This document shows positions 63,762-64,000 of a stretch of 64,000 nucleotides of DNA, one piece after another. The DNA is from Symsagittifera roscoffensis (Eukaryota; Xenacoelomorpha; Acoela; Convolutidae). Position 1 is the stretch's first letter; each line of letters opens with the position of its first letter. The notes below the pieces were generated by a model that had not been told where the DNA came from, searched no databases, and was given only the letters and a program-made list of their open reading frames with translations. The translations under genes and the position numbers were made by a program. The stretch spans positions 52,118,563 to 52,182,562 of the forward strand of contig NC_087068.1 in the NCBI RefSeq assembly GCF_963678635.1, given 5' to 3'.

Positions 63762-64000
63762 ATGGCAGATCGATTTTCGAAGTCCATGCCTGCGGCACTA
63801 AAGAGGCCGACGCTCGATGAGTTATACAAGCGTTTGAGGGACCTGGACTACACCCAAGTGGACGAGAGGATGGCAGTGATGTTGAATGCCATCCTCCAAT
63901 TAGAGGAGCAAGGTGAGTGCAGGGAATCCGCGACCGAAGCTGTCTTGATGGTCGGCTACACCACGGAAGGTATATCCAATCAGGAACAGACGAGATGGCT
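63762..64000 (+). CDS. Element 2 post-pol ORF A, N-terminal part (79 aa, runs off window)
   Basis: ATG at 63762, open to the window end. TLDELYKRLRDLDYTQVDE, MLNAILQ and TEAVLMVGYT match the start of element 1 ORF A (TLDEIYQRLIDCDFT, TEVVLMLAF). This shows the post-pol ORFs are an ancestral part of the lineage and not a capture by one copy. Function unknown. Confidence 0.75.
   Translation, partial: MADRFSKSMPAALKRPTLDELYKRLRDLDYTQVDERMAVMLNAILQLEEQGECRESATEAVLMVGYTTEGISNQEQTRW

Larger units (their letters stand above)
51291..64000 (+). mobile_element. Element 2: related giant Ty3/gypsy-like element, partial and degenerate
   Basis: Same order as element 1 on the opposite strand: primer site (52179), long leader, gag (54745), zinc knuckles, protease, RT, RNase H, integrase, macro-like domain (to 63179), then the post-pol ORF A start (63762), which runs off the window. 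Proteins are clearly homologous to element 1 over most of protease to macro. At least eight stops or frame breaks between 56130 and 60970 and a lost catalytic Asp in RT show it is an old, inactive copy, while the integrase-macro ORF and ORF A start are still open. Confidence 0.88.

Overview
The window is AT-rich, intron-bearing animal DNA, probably from an invertebrate. Evidence: a multi-exon gene with GT-AG introns and TGA stops that matches the lysosomal transporter MFSD8/CLN7 exon by exon, tRNA-derived SINEs, an APE-type LINE, and two giant Ty3/gypsy-type LTR retrotransposons. I cannot fix the phylum from sequence alone.

Region 1 (1-24.2 kb) is host gene territory. Eight exons of an MFSD8-like gene lie on the minus strand between 18511 and 1647, with continuous reading phase across every junction and a stop codon at 1647. 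Only the first, N-terminal exon(s) are missing. The introns are full of repeats: a ~330 bp dispersed family, a ~75 bp minisatellite, a ~45 bp minisatellite, an AAAT-rich block, foldbacks and SINEs. The 7.9 kb last intron carries, on the same strand, a complete four-exon gene of 373 codons. It fuses an SGNH/GDSL hydrolase to an AlkB-type Fe(II)/2-oxoglutarate dioxygenase. It also carries a ubiquitin-protease (USP) Cys-box fragment.

Region 2 (24.2-51.2 kb) is a nested structure. Tandem units of a hairpin-forming repeat were split twice: by a 22,645 bp LTR retrotransposon (element 1, 24534-47178, minus strand) and by a 3.46 kb LINE (47412-50871, minus strand, 13 bp target duplication). Element 1 has 882 bp LTRs that differ at about eight sites, a primer site resembling the 3' end of tRNA-Asn, and the order gag - protease - RT - RNase H - integrase - macro-like domain. 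After pol come almost 9 kb of further reading frames (280, 2341 and 331 codons). The large one carries an intact SGNH hydrolase domain followed by a degenerate second one. Gag lacks a recognisable capsid, the RT YxDD box reads YVND, and there are frame breaks. The element therefore inserted recently but looks defective.

Region 3 (51.2-64.0 kb) holds a related, older and more broken element (element 2, plus strand). It has a repeat-rich leader, gag with capsid and zinc knuckles, protease, RT (catalytic Asp of motif A lost), RNase H, and an intact integrase plus macro-like ORF. The start of the same post-pol ORF runs off the window edge. Comparing the two copies shows which parts are conserved: the macro-like domain, the post-pol ORF N-terminus, the primer site and an internal polypurine-like motif. 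The undescribed system I consider strongest is this lineage of giant Ty3-like elements, with a pol-fused macro-like domain and a very large SGNH-containing accessory ORF. The independent SGNH-AlkB fusion gene comes next.
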